Part shown: one piece after another, positions 4,688 to 5,566 of the stretch
Layout of the letters: each line of letters starts with the position of its first letter
How positions within the stretch are numbered: the stretch's first letter is position 1
DNA from: an uncultured Lachnospiraceae bacterium
Lineage (GTDB): Bacteria; Bacillota_A; Clostridia; Lachnospirales; Lachnospiraceae
Direction: 5' to 3'
Assembly (NCBI GenBank): GCA_947175285.1
Contig: CAMWMM010000357.1
Span: forward strand, 1 to 5,566
Length of the DNA: 5,566 bases
The notes under the pieces: generated by a model
Databases searched by the model: none
What the model was told of the DNA's origin: nothing
The model's input: the letters and a program-made list of their open reading frames with translations, nothing else
Made by a program: the position numbers and the translations under genes

Positions 4688-5566
4688 ATGATAAATAAAT
4701 TCACTGCTTTTTTGAAAAAGGAAACCGTACTGTGTGTTTCGGTCATGCTTGCGGTAGTTTCAGCATTTTTTGTGCCGCCAGACAGAGGGTATCTGGGATA
4801 TATTGATTTTAGGACACTGGCAATCCTGTTCTGCCTTATGAGTGTCATGGCAGGATTGCAGACGATAGGGATATTTAAATGGATAGCCCAGAAGCTCCTT
4901 GGATATGTAAACAGCGGGCGGAGTCTTGCTTTGACACTGGTTCTGCTCTGTTTTTTCTCAAGTATGCTAATCACAAATGATGTTGCTCTGATCACCTTTG
5001 TGCCATTTACCTTTACGGTTTTGAATTTGTTGGGGGAAGAACAGAAAAAGCGGTTACTCCTGCCGGTTGTAGTGATGCAGACGATCGCGGCGAATCTGGG
5101 AAGTATGCTCACACCGGTTGGCAATCCGCAGAACTTATATCTTTATGGGAAAGCAGGGCTTTCTGTCCGTGAGTTCGTGATGCTGATGCTGCCATATACA
5201 GCTTTATCCCTAGTACTTTTGACAGGATGGGGGCTGATACAGGGCGGTGCATTTCCACAGGATCTGAAACTGGAGGCGGCATCTGTACAGAAGGAGAATG
5301 GTGGAAAAGCAGCCATATATCTGCTTGTGACCTATCTTATCCTGTTTATACTCTGTCTATTTACAGTAGGACATATACTGCCGTGGGAGGCAGTCTTTTT
5401 TGTAGTTTTTCTCGTGATATTTGCGACAGACAGGCAGGTGCTTGTGAAAGTAGATTATTCCCTGCTTTTTACTTTTGTGGGATTCTTTGTCTTTATCGGA
5501 AATGTAGGAAGGATTCCTGCTTTTTGTGCTTTTTTGCAGAATATCATTACTGGCAGGGAGATCTAC
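4688..5566 (+). CDS. SLC13/ArsB-like anion permease (3' end beyond the window)
   Basis: The frame is open from ATG 4688 to the last base, giving 293 residues with no stop, so the C-terminus is missing. GGAGAG (4675-4680) lies 7 bases before the start. I count about nine hydrophobic segments, near 14-29, 41-57, 79-94, 99-116, 123-140, 160-184, 207-229, 231-247 and 258-274. The signature stretches SSMLITNDVALITFVPF (91-107) and NLGSMLTPVGNPQNLYLY (136-153) match the re-entrant substrate-site loops of the ion transporter superfamily (SLC13/DASS, ArsB, CitMHS). The pattern LFCLMSVMAGLQ (48-59) is echoed by LFTFVGFFVFIG (260-271), as expected for an inverted-repeat fold. It probably moves an anion such as a dicarboxylate, citrate or an oxyanion across the membrane. 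The substrate cannot be told, and nothing suggests peptide export. Confidence 0.85.
   Translation, partial: MINKFTAFLKKETVLCVSVMLAVVSAFFVPPDRGYLGYIDFRTLAILFCLMSVMAGLQTIGIFKWIAQKLLGYVNSGRSLALTLVLLCFFSSMLITNDVALITFVPFTFTVLNLLGEEQKKRLLLPVVVMQTIAANLGSMLTPVGNPQNLYLYGKAGLSVREFVMLMLPYTALSLVLLTGWGLIQGGAFPQDLKLEAASVQKENGGKAAIYLLVTYLILFILCLFTVGHILPWEAVFFVVFLVIFATDRQVLVKVDYSLLFTFVGFFVFIGNVGRIPAFCAFLQNIITGREIY

Noticed and set aside
4591..5124. 177-codon minus-strand frame
   Set aside because: It is the complement of the permease gene, whose + strand frame has a promoter, a ribosome binding site and family motifs.

Overview
The window looks like accessory DNA from an anaerobic, gut-type Clostridia, probably Lachnospiraceae-like. 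I base this on moderately AT-rich sequence, strong AGGAGG-type ribosome binding sites, a radical SAM peptide-maturation pair, a flavin/ferredoxin redox gene and a Firmicutes-type sirtuin. All intact genes lie on the + strand. I ran no database search, so family names rest on motifs I can read.

Positions 1-780 hold decayed mobile-type DNA. There is a long hairpin next to a transposon-end-like sequence (65-133). After it comes a frameshifted, truncated remnant of a widespread protein family found near mobile elements (about 340-743). Weak promoter candidates lie at its 3' end.

Positions 798-2126 are the centre of interest. A 65-residue peptide carries three CGxACG blocks spaced exactly 19 residues apart. 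It is followed, after a 102-base gap containing a perfect hairpin, by a 342-residue radical SAM/SPASM protein. This is a precursor-plus-maturase pair of a ribosomally made, post-translationally modified peptide (RiPP). It fits what I recall being called the ACGX system, for which I know of no characterised product. No peptide exporter or leader protease is visible in the window.

A 17-bp perfect palindrome begins at the end of the radical SAM gene and includes its stop codon. A second hairpin with competing partners follows. Then comes a tight redox gene set: a nitroreductase-family flavoprotein (2219-2797), a split-barrel flavin-binding domain fused to a two-cluster ferredoxin (2816-3430) and, one base later, a sirtuin-family gene (3432-4544). 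The sirtuin resembles the macrodomain-linked, ADP-ribosylating type. It is broken by a 171-bp element with imperfect terminal inverted repeats (3548-3718), flanked by a 3-bp target duplication (TGA). Clean excision would restore a 312-residue protein.

After a short spacer with a perfect 14-bp palindrome (4548-4561) and a good sigma-A-type promoter (4576-4604), a membrane permease of the SLC13/ArsB-like ion transporter superfamily starts at 4688 and runs off the window end. The ferredoxin fusion could supply low-potential electrons to the radical SAM enzyme, but that link is inferred only from proximity.
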